Notes: generated by a model not told the origin, from the letters alone. Positions 7,334 through 16,362 are shown, counted from the stretch's first letter. The stretch: 22,052 bases of DNA from JBBTDV01 sp038042605 (GCA_964358645.1 CAYHPW010000044.1:1-22052); one strand, 5' to 3'. Made by a program: numbers and translations.

Positions 7334-8323
7334 ATGTTTGAAATTATTAAGCCTGGTACGCAGATCGATTTTGTAGGCAAACGGTTTATCTGGCTTGGGC
7401 TCTCTGGGCTTGCCATGCTTGCCACATTTGTACTTTTTTTCACCAACGGCCTTAATTACGGCATTGATTTCACGGGCGGAGCTGAGGTTCATATAAAGGT
7501 GCCTGTGAGCTGGGATATCTCGAAAGTCCGCGTAGAAATGGATGCGGCCGGGATAAAGGGTCTAAGGGTTCAGCAGATAGGCGAGCTGAGCTTGCATGAA
7601 TTTCTTATTAAGGCGCAGGGGGATGAGAAATCACTCAATCTTGTTTCAGGCCAGGTGCGCGGAGTGCTTGAAAAACAGCTTAAGCCCGGTGAATTTGAAA
7701 TACATCGTTCAGATGTCGTGGGCCCTGCTGCCGGCAGTTCGCTTAGGAATAGCGGGTTTCTTGCCATGTTTTACGCCCTTCTTTGTATATTGGTTTATGT
7801 GACAATAAGGTTCGACTACCGGTATTCACCAGGCGCCGTGATCGCGTTGTTTCACGATAGTGTTATTACACTTGGAGTTTTTATTGTTACTCAGAAGCAG
7901 TTTGACCTACAGATCCTGGCGGCGCTCCTTGCTTTGATAGGTTATTCAAATAACGACACAATCATAGTTTATGACAGAGTCAGAGAAACGGTTAAACAGC
8001 ATCCAGAGCTTAATATCTCGAAAGCCGTGAACCGCGCAGTTAATGAGACATTGGCGCGCACCATACTGACATCGCTTACTACTTTCATTAGTGTTTTTGC
8101 GCTTTGGTTGTTTGGCGGCAAGGTCATTGAGGATTTTGCTTTCACGCTAATGGTCGGGATAGTGGTTGGGACGTATTCGTCGATATTCATCGCGAGTTCG
8201 CTTGTGATTTCGATAACAAATTATTATGACAAAAGAGCCGCAAAGCTTAAAGCAGGTGGGAATGCCAAGACGGGTAAGCACCAGATGACTGCTCGACCTA
8301 ATCCGGGTCATGTCTCTGGCTAA
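7334..8323 (+). CDS. secF: Protein translocase subunit SecF
   Basis: SecF is the partner of SecD in the proton-driven export machine of the inner membrane. Visible in 329 residues are a first membrane helix (about 18-36), GIDFTGGAEVHI (43-54) and GPAAGSSLR (130-138) before the second helix. The family signature LIGYSNNDTIIVYDRVRE (201-218) carries the conserved Asp208, and TLARTILTSLTTF (239-251) follows. The last 35 residues are a basic, glycine-rich hydrophilic tail that is probably cytoplasmic and disordered. AAGGAA at 7322-7327 lies 6 bases upstream of ATG 7334. The gene ends 5 bases before recJ, so the two are likely transcribed together. Confidence 0.98.
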   Translation: MFEIIKPGTQIDFVGKRFIWLGLSGLAMLATFVLFFTNGLNYGIDFTGGAEVHIKVPVSWDISKVRVEMDAAGIKGLRVQQIGELSLHEFLIKAQGDEKSLNLVSGQVRGVLEKQLKPGEFEIHRSDVVGPAAGSSLRNSGFLAMFYALLCILVYVTIRFDYRYSPGAVIALFHDSVITLGVFIVTQKQFDLQILAALLALIGYSNNDTIIVYDRVRETVKQHPELNISKAVNRAVNETLARTILTSLTTFISVFALWLFGGKVIEDFAFTLMVGIVVGTYSSIFIASSLVISITNYYDKRAAKLKAGGNAKTGKHQMTARPNPGHVSG

Positions 8324-8328
8324 ATGAT

Positions 8329-10119
8329 ATGATTAGCGGTGTTGAGCCTAGGCAGTGGAGACTCCGTTACGAGAGCCCCTGTGAATTGGTAGAAACTCTT
8401 AAGCGTGAAACAGGCCTGCCAGAGCTTGTTATCAAGGTTTGTATAGCGCGTGGGTTGCAAACGTCTGAGGCTATTCATGGATTTCTGAATCCAAGATTCG
8501 ATTCACTCACGAATCCTATGACCATAAAAGACATGGATCGTGCCGTCGAACGGCTCATTGCCGCGAGAAGAACCGGCGAGCTAGTGCGTGTTTTTGCCGA
8601 TTATGATGTTGATGGTACAGCTGGAGCGGCGCTCCTGTCATGGGTGTTCAAGGAGTATGGGATCAAGTTTGATGTGAGACAGCCAGATCGTTTTAAGGAT
8701 GGGTATGGTTTGAATGTCGGTGCCGTCGAGGAGGCTTTAGCAGAAAATGTCAGCGTGATGCTCACGGTTGATTGTGGGATATCAAGTTTTGCAGCAGCTG
8801 CGGCGGCTACCAAGCAATCATTGGATCTGATTATAGTTGATCATCATCAGATTGATCCTGAACGCGGATTGCCTGAGGCTCTGGCCGTGGTGAATCCACA
8901 GCGCGATGATTGCCCAAGCGGACTTAAGCAGATTTGTGGATGTGGTTTGGCTTTTTATCTTGCCATGGCTTTAAGGATGAGGGGCAGGCAGGAAGGGTGG
9001 TTTCGCCCTGGGCTTGAACCAAATTTAAAGAAACATCTTGACCTAGTAGTTATTGCAACAGCAGCGGATATGGTGCCATTGACTGGAGACAACCATGTGT
9101 TGGTTAGGCACGGTCTCGAGGTCTTGAGGCGATCGATGAAACCTGGTGTGCAGTCTTTGCTGGATGCCGCAGGGTTGAACCGAGATAACCTGAGCCCTTC
9201 GCATCTTGGATTTGTCATTGGTCCTAGGATCAACGCCTCTGGCAGGATGAAATCGGCTAGTACTGCGTTTGAACTGCTTTCAACAGAAGACATTTTAAGA
9301 GCTAGGGAGTTGGCTCGTGAGTTGGAAAAACTCAATGTGGAACGTGCTGAATTCCAGAACAGGATTTGGGACGAAGTTCGCTTGCTTGTCGAGCGTGAGA
9401 TCAGTGCCGGTGGATTCCAGCATGCCGTGGTAGTGGCAGGCAACAGCTGGCATGAGGGAGTTATAGGGATTGTGGCAGCGCGAGTATGTGAGACTTTTCA
9501 TAGGCCAGCCATTGTTATAGCCATGAAAGGCGATATTGGGAAGGGAAGCGTGCGCACTTATGGTGGCAAGGATGTTTTTTCGGCACTCAGGTCTTGTTCA
9601 GATTTGCTGCTGGGATTTGGCGGGCATAAACATGCCGCCGGTCTCAGTATAAGTGTAAAAGCTGTACCTGCTTTTACTGAAGCGTTTGATTCGGCCATTG
9701 TTTGTGCAACAAATGATGGTGACGTTGATTCACTGTTAATTGAAGATGAATGCTCTATTGCGGATTTCAGCTTGGAGACTCTTGGGGAACTTGAGAAGCT
9801 TGGTCCTTTCGGCCAAGGTAACCCCGAGCCGGTATTCGCATTCCGTGCAGGGATCAGTAACCATCACGTACTAAAAGGGCGTCACGTTAAGATGAGTTTT
9901 AATGACAGAGGTGATCATGGTGACCAAATTGACGCCATATGGTTTAACGCCGCTGAGAGACATGATGTGAAAGATTTTTTCGCATCTTTTTCCTCATCTA
10001 GTTTCTCATCTGGAGCCGGTGGGTTTGCCCAATGGGCTGGCGTTCCAGAGCTTAATAGATTCAGGGGTAAGACCGTGCCGACGGTGCGGATCAAAGATTG
10101 GAAAAGAACTTCGCTGTGA
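8329..10119 (+). CDS. recJ: Single-stranded-DNA-specific exonuclease RecJ
   Basis: RecJ is a DHH-superfamily 5'-3' exonuclease on single-stranded DNA, used in recombination and repair. All core motifs are present: FADYDVDGT (89-97), LTVDCG (145-150), VDHHQ (170-174), ATAADMVPL (243-251), GPRINASGRM (298-307), WHEGVIGIVA (374-383) and the DHHA1 motif GFGGHKHAAG (429-438), followed by the OB-like C-terminal part with GPFGQGNPEPVF. The chain of 596 residues is close to the usual length. Near the C terminus (about 548-560) there is a Ser/Gly-rich stretch, FASFSSSSFSSGAGG, that looks like a linker or loop insertion. Start ATG 8329 lies 5 bases after the secF stop; an earlier ATG at 8324 closes at once. 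recJ beside secDF is a known arrangement in several proteobacteria. Confidence 0.97.
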   Translation: MISGVEPRQWRLRYESPCELVETLKRETGLPELVIKVCIARGLQTSEAIHGFLNPRFDSLTNPMTIKDMDRAVERLIAARRTGELVRVFADYDVDGTAGAALLSWVFKEYGIKFDVRQPDRFKDGYGLNVGAVEEALAENVSVMLTVDCGISSFAAAAAATKQSLDLIIVDHHQIDPERGLPEALAVVNPQRDDCPSGLKQICGCGLAFYLAMALRMRGRQEGWFRPGLEPNLKKHLDLVVIATAADMVPLTGDNHVLVRHGLEVLRRSMKPGVQSLLDAAGLNRDNLSPSHLGFVIGPRINASGRMKSASTAFELLSTEDILRARELARELEKLNVERAEFQNRIWDEVRLLVEREISAGGFQHAVVVAGNSWHEGVIGIVAARVCETFHRPAIVIAMKGDIGKGSVRTYGGKDVFSALRSCSDLLLGFGGHKHAAGLSISVKAVPAFTEAFDSAIVCATNDGDVDSLLIEDECSIADFSLETLGELEKLGPFGQGNPEPVFAFRAGISNHHVLKGRHVKMSFNDRGDHGDQIDAIWFNAAERHDVKDFFASFSSSSFSSGAGGFAQWAGVPELNRFRGKTVPTVRIKDWKRTSL

Positions 10120-10161
10120 CGTGTTCAAGCGGCGCATAATAGAATTACTGGGCTGAGCGGC

Positions 10162-10189
10162 TTGACTTGAGCGAGCGACTCGATAAAAT
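10162..10189 (+). promoter_or_regulatory. Candidate sigma-70-type promoter upstream of the subtilase gene
   Basis: TTGACT (10162-10167) and TAAAAT (10184-10189) are separated by 16 bases, close to the sigma-70 consensus. They lie in the 115-base gap between recJ and the protease gene, about 45 bases upstream of ATG 10235. This suggests that the protease starts its own transcript and does not depend on the queA-recJ run. No operator-like repeat is evident around it. Confidence 0.45.
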
Positions 10190-10234
10190 AATAAAACCAA
10201 GGTTGCGGTAAACTTTCTTGCCAATGGAGGGCGA

Positions 10235-11956
10235 ATGGCTAGGCCAGTATCTTTTTTCAAGGTTGCAGTTGGGTTGTTAGTGTTGTTTACAGGCATTGAT
10301 GTATTTGCTGCCATCAACGTTAGAGTTGCTGGGGGTCATGTCCCAGGCCAGCTTGTGGTGAAGCTTAGGGATGACATGGTTAAGAGCGATGTCTTCCGTA
10401 CACAAGGTTTAATGATTTCCAAGATTCGAAGAGCGCTTGGGAACGCTTCTGTTTTAGACGTAAAGCCCTTTTCGACTGATAAGACACTTCACTTGGTTAA
10501 GATAGCTGATGATAGGCGCATGAGGGATGTCATCAGATCACTTAAGGAAGAATCATATGTGCTCTTTGCAGAGCCAAACTTCATATACCGGGCATTTGAT
10601 GATGGTATCCCGAATGATCCTGATTTTAGTAAATTATGGGGTCTTAGGAATACCGGCCAGACGGATTCGGAAGCCCAAGTTGGCAAGGCCGGTGCTGACA
10701 TTAATGTACTCCCGCTTTGGCAGAAGGGGATCCGTGGTAGCAAGAAAGTCTTGGTTGCCGTAATAGACACCGGCATTGATTGGGACCACCCTGATTTAAA
10801 AGCCAATCTTTACACTAATACAAAAGAGGCTGATGCTAACTCTTCTAACGGCAAGGACGATGATGGCAATGGTTTTATTGATGACGTACATGGGTGGGAT
10901 TTTTACTCGGGGAGCAATAAATCGCGAGATGATCACAACCACGGCACCCATGTGTCAGGTACGATCGGTGCTGTCGGTAACGATGGAGTAGGGATAGTTG
11001 GTGTGAACTGGGAAGCCTCATTGATTCCAGTCAAGTTTCTTTCAGCAGACGGTGGAGGCACGCTTCAAGGTGCTGTCGAGTCAATAAATTACGCGCGTCT
11101 GATGAAAGCAAATATCATGAGTAATAGTTGGGGTGGCGGAGGTTTCTCGGATATCATGAAACAGGCCATTGAAGCCACGAGGGATGCAGGGATTGTGTTT
11201 GTCGCTGCTGCAGGGAATGAGTCCAATAACAATGATCGTTCACCTGTTTACCCGGCTACATATGATGTTGAAAACATAGTTTCAGTCGCTGCGACTGATA
11301 ATCAGGACAAGATAGCGTCGTTTTCAAACTTCGGAAGTAAAACAGTCCATGTCGCTGCTCCTGGTGTGCGTATTTACAGCTCCATACGGGATGGAAAATA
11401 TGATTTTTTCAGCGGCACATCGATGGCTACACCGCATGTGTCCGGAGTTATCGCGCTGATGCTGGCTGAGAACCAGGATTTGACATATAAAGATGTTAAA
11501 GAGCGACTTACCCGCACAAGCAGGCCTGTAAGAGGCCTCAAGAACAGAGTGATGAGCAAAGGGATTGTTAATGCTTACAATGCGGTACATGACATAATGC
11601 CGCCAAGTGATGATCCTGATGAGTCGTTGTGGAAGGATGTGGCACGCACAATCGAGTCGCAGCATCCTTATTTACAAAATCAAAATCTCACATTCACTGT
11701 TGAGCACCCTGGAGCCAAGTATCTGCGCATTCATATAGCTAAACTTAATGTAGAACAGGGATATGATATGCTGACGATCGAAACCCCTGATGGTGAAATA
11801 ATTGATGAATTCACCGGTAGTGCCGATGACCAGATGTCCGGTTATGTGAAAGGTGATAAGCTGATAGTGCGGCTTAAAACTGATTCAAGCGTTGAAGAAT
11901 GGGGATTTCTAATTGATAAGATGCAAGTGATAACTTCTGTCTCGGTGGGGCGGTAG
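10235..11956 (+). CDS. Secreted subtilisin-like serine protease (S8) with C-terminal CUB-like domain
   Basis: An exported 573-residue protease. Residues 1-25 form a signal peptide (basic start, VAVGLLVLFTG core, cleavage probably after VFA). Residues 30-120 resemble the subtilase propeptide, with GQLVVKLRDD and EPNFIYRA. The catalytic domain follows, with Asp178 in VIDTGIDWDHPDL, His236 in NHGTHVSGTI, the oxyanion Asn328 in AAAGNE and Ser396 in SGTSMATPHVSG. A loop of DxDxNGxxDD type (KDDDGNGFIDDVHGWDF) just before the His motif should bind calcium. Residues about 470-570 contain YLRIHIAKLNVEQGYDMLTI and a GF-like ending, a pattern like CUB or related beta-sandwich domains. GGAGG at 10226-10230 precedes ATG 10235. 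The substrate is unknown; extracellular protein breakdown is the likely role. The protease call is secure and the C-terminal domain call is tentative. Confidence 0.96.
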   Translation: MARPVSFFKVAVGLLVLFTGIDVFAAINVRVAGGHVPGQLVVKLRDDMVKSDVFRTQGLMISKIRRALGNASVLDVKPFSTDKTLHLVKIADDRRMRDVIRSLKEESYVLFAEPNFIYRAFDDGIPNDPDFSKLWGLRNTGQTDSEAQVGKAGADINVLPLWQKGIRGSKKVLVAVIDTGIDWDHPDLKANLYTNTKEADANSSNGKDDDGNGFIDDVHGWDFYSGSNKSRDDHNHGTHVSGTIGAVGNDGVGIVGVNWEASLIPVKFLSADGGGTLQGAVESINYARLMKANIMSNSWGGGGFSDIMKQAIEATRDAGIVFVAAAGNESNNNDRSPVYPATYDVENIVSVAATDNQDKIASFSNFGSKTVHVAAPGVRIYSSIRDGKYDFFSGTSMATPHVSGVIALMLAENQDLTYKDVKERLTRTSRPVRGLKNRVMSKGIVNAYNAVHDIMPPSDDPDESLWKDVARTIESQHPYLQNQNLTFTVEHPGAKYLRIHIAKLNVEQGYDMLTIETPDGEIIDEFTGSADDQMSGYVKGDKLIVRLKTDSSVEEWGFLIDKMQVITSVSVGR

Positions 11957-11969
11957 CAATAGCCATAAA

Positions 11970-12482
11970 ATGTTTAATTATGGTTTTATTGTTATAGCAT
12001 TGTTTATTACGTGTGCAGCTACGGCAACAGGTGAGAATACGGCTTCGCCTGTACCGATAGCAAGCCCAAGCCCGTTACCTATCACTAAACAAGAAAGCGT
12101 GAAGCTGCTCAGGGAATTCATTAGAACCCAGAAAAATGGATTATCCGCGCTAAAACATCGTCAAAACCTTGAACTAAAGGAGCTAGAAGCCGCTCAGAGA
12201 GCCAGGAAAAAAGAGTGGATGGTTAAGTACCAGGGGGTGCTTAATGATTGCGTGGCCGAGAAGCGCAAAAAAAAGGGCAATAGGGAAGAATGTGTTCAAG
12301 AGTACCGAGAGCACCGCAAGGTGTTCCAGCAAATCCTCAGGGATGAAAGGCTGCAACGTGTTCGAGAGCAGGATGTTCGCTACAAATCATTATTGGCTGA
12401 TCAGGCATCGCGGTTTAGGGAATTCAAGGAGTATCTCGTAAAAGCAGAGAGGCCGCCATACTGGTTATGGCAGGGTCACTGA
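11970..12482 (+). CDS. Exported helical (coiled-coil) protein of unknown function
   Basis: I do not recognise this 170-residue protein. It starts with a hydrophobic signal sequence (FIVIALFITCAATATG). A cleavage site after ATA fits signal peptidase I; the single Cys at the end of the core lacks a standard lipobox because Thr precedes it. A short Pro/Ser-rich linker (SPVPIASPSPLP) follows. From about residue 40 on the chain is almost wholly helical and strongly charged (many KELEAAQRARKKEW-like heptads), with two Cys at about 93 and 106 that could form a disulphide after export. It begins 13 bases after the protease stop and may share its transcript. Its stop lies only 2 bases from the stop of the convergent rel gene, so no terminator fits between them. 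Confidence 0.75.
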   Translation: MFNYGFIVIALFITCAATATGENTASPVPIASPSPLPITKQESVKLLREFIRTQKNGLSALKHRQNLELKELEAAQRARKKEWMVKYQGVLNDCVAEKRKKKGNREECVQEYREHRKVFQQILRDERLQRVREQDVRYKSLLADQASRFREFKEYLVKAERPPYWLWQGH

Positions 12483-12484
12483 TT

Positions 12485-14674
12485 TTAAGACATCACCCTT
12501 TCCACCGTAATAACACCTTTCTTGCTCTCGAGGGTGCTTGTCACTTTGTTGAGCTGGCTTATATCCGCGACTTCCACGTCAAAGACAGCGATGGCTTTTT
12601 TATCTTTAGTGGTCCTGACATTAGCTGAGGCGATGTTTACACCACATCCAGCTATGGTTTGCGACATCATGGCAAGAAGACCTGGTTCATCAAGCGATAT
12701 GACTCGTATTTTTACGTGCCGCTTGACTGCATCTTTATGGTGCACGTTCCATTGTACGTCCACCCTTCTTTCTATGTCACTATCGAGAGCTTTGGTGCAT
12801 GTGGCTGTATGAACAGTCACTCCGCGTCCTCTTGTAATGAAGCCTATGATGCTATCGCCAGGCAATGGATTACAGCAGCGGCCGAAACGCACCAATACGT
12901 CATCTAGATCGGCGACTGATATTGTATTGCGTGTTTCCATCCTTTTTTTTGCTGCATTGAAAACGCGCTTTAGAAAGCTTTCGTCTTCAGCCTTTGCTGC
13001 CTCGGCCTTGTGCTGCGCCAGTATTTCCTTCGGTAGGATATTTTTTAGTATTTCGTCTGCGAATATCCGGCCGTAGCCCGTTTTGATATAGAGCTCATCC
13101 AGAGTTTTTATACCTACCTGTTGCGCCCACTTTAGCAGGTCGCCGGATTTTTCAATCTTTGTTATTGTAAGGTTATAAGGTCTAATCGCTCTATCCATTA
13201 TCGTTTGGCCAAGTTCACGCGCGCGCTGGCGTTCCTGTAGTTTAATGAAGCCGCGGATTTTTGCTTTAGCGCGTGAAGTGCGTACGATCTTCAGCCAGTC
13301 CTTTGAAGGGGTTTGTGAAGTAGCTGTTATTATTTCCACCGTGTCACCTGATTTAAGCCGGTGCTTTAACTGCACGATCTTGCCATTCACTTTCGCGCCA
13401 ACACATTTATTGCCGACGTCGGTATGTACGGCATATGCAAAATCAAGGGGTGTAGCTCCATGCGAGAGTTGCTTGACTTCACCTTTTGGCGTGAATACGA
13501 ATACGTCTTCCGCAAAGAGATCGATTTTCACTGTTTCAAGAAATTCATTTGGATCTTGCAAATCTTTATGCCATTCAAGCAGGCGATTGACCCATTCCAC
13601 ATTTTCGTGTGAGCGGCTGTCGAACCTGCCTTCTTTATAGCGCCAGTGGGCTGCTATGCCGCCTTCTGCAATTTGGTTCATGTCTTGTGTGCGTATCTGG
13701 ATTTCAACACGTTCGCCATATGGCCCGATTACCGTTGTGTGTAAGGACTGGTAGCCGTTAGCCTTTGGCATGGCTATGTAATCCTTGAAGCGGCCAGGCA
13801 CTGGTTTATACGTCGCATGTATAACGCCGAGGGATTTGTAACATTCGGTGATATTGTCCACGATTATCCTGAACGCGATTAGGTCGTATACCTGCTCAAA
13901 ATCAACTTTGCGCCTGTCCATTTTATTAAATATAGAATAAAAATGCTTGGCTCTGCCCAATACCTGGCCTTGGATGTCGTATTCCTTTAACTTTTCGTTT
14001 AAAATTTCGCAGACTTCCTCGATATATTTTTCGCGCTCACGCTTTGTTTTGCTGACTTTTTGAGCGAGGCGGTAATATGTGTCGGGGTGTAGGTGGCGCA
14101 GGCATAAGTCTTCGAATTCTGTTTTCATCCAACCAATGCCAAGTCTGTTTGCGATAGGTGCATAAATGTCGATGGTTTCCTGCGCGATGATTTTTTGTTT
14201 CGGCGCAGGGAGGTGTTCTAGTGTACGCATGTTGTTCAGGCGGTCGGCCAGTTTGACAAGGATCACGCGAATGTCCTTTGACATGGCTAGGATCATTTTG
14301 CGGAAGTTTTCAGCCTGTTTTTCCTCGGAGGTTTTGAAAGTGATCTGTGAGAGTTTTGTAACACCTTCCACAAGCTCTGCTATATCGGCGCCAAATTCCT
14401 GTTCGATCTGTTCGTGCGTGGCGTGAGTATCTTCCACGGTGTCGTGGAGTAGACCAGTAGCTATGCTTGGAAGATCGAGCCTCAGCATTGCTAGAGTATG
14501 TGCGACTTCCGCGGGATGGATCATGTATGGCTCGCCACTGGAACGCAATTGGTCCTTATGCGCCTGTTGTGCGAATGTGAAAGCTTTTTTCACAATATCC
14601 AGTTTTGCGTCCGGATAATAACTCGTGATCTTGCTACAAAGCATTTCTATGTTTATAGGGTTATGTTTAGCCAT
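12485..14674 (-). CDS. Bifunctional (p)ppGpp synthetase/hydrolase (Rel/SpoT)
   Basis: A full-length 729-residue Rel/SpoT-family enzyme that makes and degrades the alarmone (p)ppGpp. The N-terminal HD hydrolase domain looks intact: YMIHPAEVA (His53), LLHDTVEDT (His77, Asp78) and KLADRLNNMRTL (141-152). The synthetase domain has DLIAFRIIV (264-272), GRFKDYIAMPKANGYQSLHT (294-313) and EIQIRT (324-329). The RFKD form, not ExDD, is the one seen in bifunctional enzymes. A TGS domain (about 392-452, from VFVFTPKGEVKQL), a helical region, a Cys-pair zinc-finger-like domain (FGRCCNPLPGDSI) and a C-terminal ACT domain (about 655-729) follow. It is the last gene of accA-gmk-rel; the ATG overlaps the gmk stop by 8 bases. 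I leave the symbol open because relA, spoT and rel are all used for this architecture. Confidence 0.97.
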   Translation of the reverse strand: MAKHNPINIEMLCSKITSYYPDAKLDIVKKAFTFAQQAHKDQLRSSGEPYMIHPAEVAHTLAMLRLDLPSIATGLLHDTVEDTHATHEQIEQEFGADIAELVEGVTKLSQITFKTSEEKQAENFRKMILAMSKDIRVILVKLADRLNNMRTLEHLPAPKQKIIAQETIDIYAPIANRLGIGWMKTEFEDLCLRHLHPDTYYRLAQKVSKTKREREKYIEEVCEILNEKLKEYDIQGQVLGRAKHFYSIFNKMDRRKVDFEQVYDLIAFRIIVDNITECYKSLGVIHATYKPVPGRFKDYIAMPKANGYQSLHTTVIGPYGERVEIQIRTQDMNQIAEGGIAAHWRYKEGRFDSRSHENVEWVNRLLEWHKDLQDPNEFLETVKIDLFAEDVFVFTPKGEVKQLSHGATPLDFAYAVHTDVGNKCVGAKVNGKIVQLKHRLKSGDTVEIITATSQTPSKDWLKIVRTSRAKAKIRGFIKLQERQRARELGQTIMDRAIRPYNLTITKIEKSGDLLKWAQQVGIKTLDELYIKTGYGRIFADEILKNILPKEILAQHKAEAAKAEDESFLKRVFNAAKKRMETRNTISVADLDDVLVRFGRCCNPLPGDSIIGFITRGRGVTVHTATCTKALDSDIERRVDVQWNVHHKDAVKRHVKIRVISLDEPGLLAMMSQTIAGCGVNIASANVRTTKDKKAIAVFDVEVADISQLNKVTSTLESKKGVITVERVMS

Positions 14675-15269
14675 TTAAATCAGTCGCTGGTCGGAGTAGG
14701 TGCTTTTTTACTAGTTTCTTAAGCTCTTCATATGCCCGCTCTAGCGAGTCATTTATAATAACATGATCAAACTCAGATGTCCTACCCATCTCTGAGGCGG
14801 CATTCTTAAGCCGTTTCTCTATGGCTTGCTCGTTATCCGTGCCACGTGCCTTAAGCCTCTTGCCTAGTTCCATAAGCGACGGTGGTGTTATAAAAACCAT
14901 CAGGCAGCTTTTTGAGTAGAGGTTTCTGAGGGAAGCCGCCCCCTGAACGTCAATATCTAAAAGGACTGTTTTCCCTTGCTCGGCTGCTGAGCTGATAACT
15001 TCTTTGGAAGTGCCATAGTAATTTCCATGCACCATGGCCCATTCGGCAAACTTGTTTTTGCGTATTTGCTTTTCAAACTCATCCTTGGACACAAAGAAAT
15101 ACTCCCTGCCATGTGTTTCGTCTCCCCTCGGTGGTCTTGTTGTTGTTGATATGGAGAGGATGAGTTCATCAAAATCCTCGAGTAGTTTTTTACATAAAGT
15201 CGTCTTGCCTGCTCCGGATGGGGCTGAAATTACGATGAGTTTGATCTGGACCAGAGGGCTTGGCTTCAA
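14667..15269 (-). CDS. gmk: Guanylate kinase
   Basis: Gmk phosphorylates GMP to GDP with ATP, a step of the GTP pool from which (p)ppGpp is made. The P-loop APSGAGKTT (16-24), the GMP-binding STTTRPPRGDETHGREYFF (41-59), WAMVHGNYYGTS (77-88) and LLDIDVQGA (103-111) are all visible. The open frame runs 58 codons further upstream, but that part lies inside accA. The likely start is TTG at 15269: it overlaps the accA stop as TTGA and has GGAGA 7 bases upstream. This gives 200 residues, the normal length, with the P-loop near the N terminus. The stop overlaps the rel start by 8 bases. In many proteobacteria rpoZ lies between gmk and spoT; here it does not. Confidence 0.95.
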   Translation of the reverse strand: MKPSPLVQIKLIVISAPSGAGKTTLCKKLLEDFDELILSISTTTRPPRGDETHGREYFFVSKDEFEKQIRKNKFAEWAMVHGNYYGTSKEVISSAAEQGKTVLLDIDVQGAASLRNLYSKSCLMVFITPPSLMELGKRLKARGTDNEQAIEKRLKNAASEMGRTSEFDHVIINDSLERAYEELKKLVKKHLLRPATDLNG

Positions 15270-16306
15270 TGTCCATTCTCCATGTTGGCGAGGGGCACGT
15301 GGGCCAGGGCATCCAGCCCTAAACCGCGGAATTTTGCTATCCTGCCGCTTGCTATTTTTTTTGGTGTTTTTTCCCATGCTACAAGTAGCGGCTCTAAATG
15401 CTTGACGAGTGTGGAAGACAGCAGGCGGCAAGCTTCCGACCAATCGCGATGTGCTCCTCCCTTTGGTTCTGGAACAATGCCATCTACTACGCCTAGTTTT
15501 AGTATGTCAGCGGAAGTCATTTTCAAACGCTCGCTGGCGCGCTCCGCGAGCGTGGAGTCGCTCCACAGAATGGATGCGCAGCTCTCCGGGGATATGACCG
15601 AGTATGTGCTGTACTCTTGCATGAGGACGGTGTTAGCCACTCCTATCGCCAAAGCGCCTCCGGAGCCGCCTTCTCCTATCACCACTGACAAAACCGGGAC
15701 ATTCAGCTTGAACATGAGATGGATGCTCTCGGCTATGGCTTGGGATTGTCCGCGCTCCTCGGCCTCTAGACCAGGATATGCCCCCGGAGTATCTATGAAA
15801 GTCAAGATGGGCATCATGAACCGCTCGGCAAGCATCATAATTCTCATGGCTTTTCTGTAGCCATCGGGCCGGGCCATCCCGAAATTGCGTTCCATTTTCT
15901 GTTTTGTTGTGCGGCCTTTTTGGTGGCCGATGATGGCAATTGACAGGCATTTTTTGTTCTTAGATTGGCTGTTGCCGGTGTTGTCTGCTGGAGGCCAGTG
16001 CGCAATGCCAGTAATTATCGCCTGATCGTCGCTGTAGGTCCTGTCTCCATGTAATTCCATGAAATCCGGGAAAATAGCGTCTATATAATCATGTGTATAC
16101 GGCCTGTTTGGATGGCGCGAAAGTTGAACTCTTTGCCACGGTGTTAGCTTTGCATATGTTTCATCAATCAGGCTTATGACTTTTTTTTCAAGAATGGTAA
16201 TTTCACTGCTGAAATCGACATTTTCTTGTTTTGCGATATCTCGCAGATCCCTGATCCGTTTTTCTAGGGCGGCAATAGGTTTTTCAAATTCTAGAAAGGC
16301 TTCCAT
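15266..16306 (-). CDS. accA: Acetyl-CoA carboxylase carboxyltransferase subunit alpha
   Basis: AccA with AccD moves the carboxyl group from carboxybiotin to acetyl-CoA, giving malonyl-CoA for fatty-acid synthesis. The 346 residues show the helical N terminus (LEFEKPIAALEKRIRDL), LTPWQRVQLSRHPNRPYTHD (54-73) and FMELHGDR (82-89). IGHQKGR with NFGMARPDGYRKA, FIDTPGAYPG, GEGGSGGALAIG (211-222) and SVISPESCASILW (236-248) follow. Small departures from the common form are a polar insertion at about 105-119 (PADNTGNSQSKNKK) and a longer, Ala/Leu-rich end after the usual C terminus. The ATG at 16306 is preferred over the adjacent TTG at 16309; no strong ribosome site is seen. It heads the accA-gmk-rel operon, and its stop overlaps the gmk start. 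Confidence 0.97.
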   Translation of the reverse strand: MEAFLEFEKPIAALEKRIRDLRDIAKQENVDFSSEITILEKKVISLIDETYAKLTPWQRVQLSRHPNRPYTHDYIDAIFPDFMELHGDRTYSDDQAIITGIAHWPPADNTGNSQSKNKKCLSIAIIGHQKGRTTKQKMERNFGMARPDGYRKAMRIMMLAERFMMPILTFIDTPGAYPGLEAEERGQSQAIAESIHLMFKLNVPVLSVVIGEGGSGGALAIGVANTVLMQEYSTYSVISPESCASILWSDSTLAERASERLKMTSADILKLGVVDGIVPEPKGGAHRDWSEACRLLSSTLVKHLEPLLVAWEKTPKKIASGRIAKFRGLGLDALAHVPLANMENGH

Positions 16307-16362
16307 CAAGTTCTGTAGGCTACCATGGAAGGTCTATTCGTGGAAGTTTTCAATATGAAAGC

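Noticed and set aside
10120..10161. CAAGC...GCTTG pairing after recJ as a terminator
   Set aside because: The stem is only 5 bp around a long loop and has no T run.
13245..13640. 131-residue open frame on the plus strand opposite rel
   Set aside because: It lies wholly antisense to the TGS and synthetase coding region, has no ribosome site and no recognisable domain.
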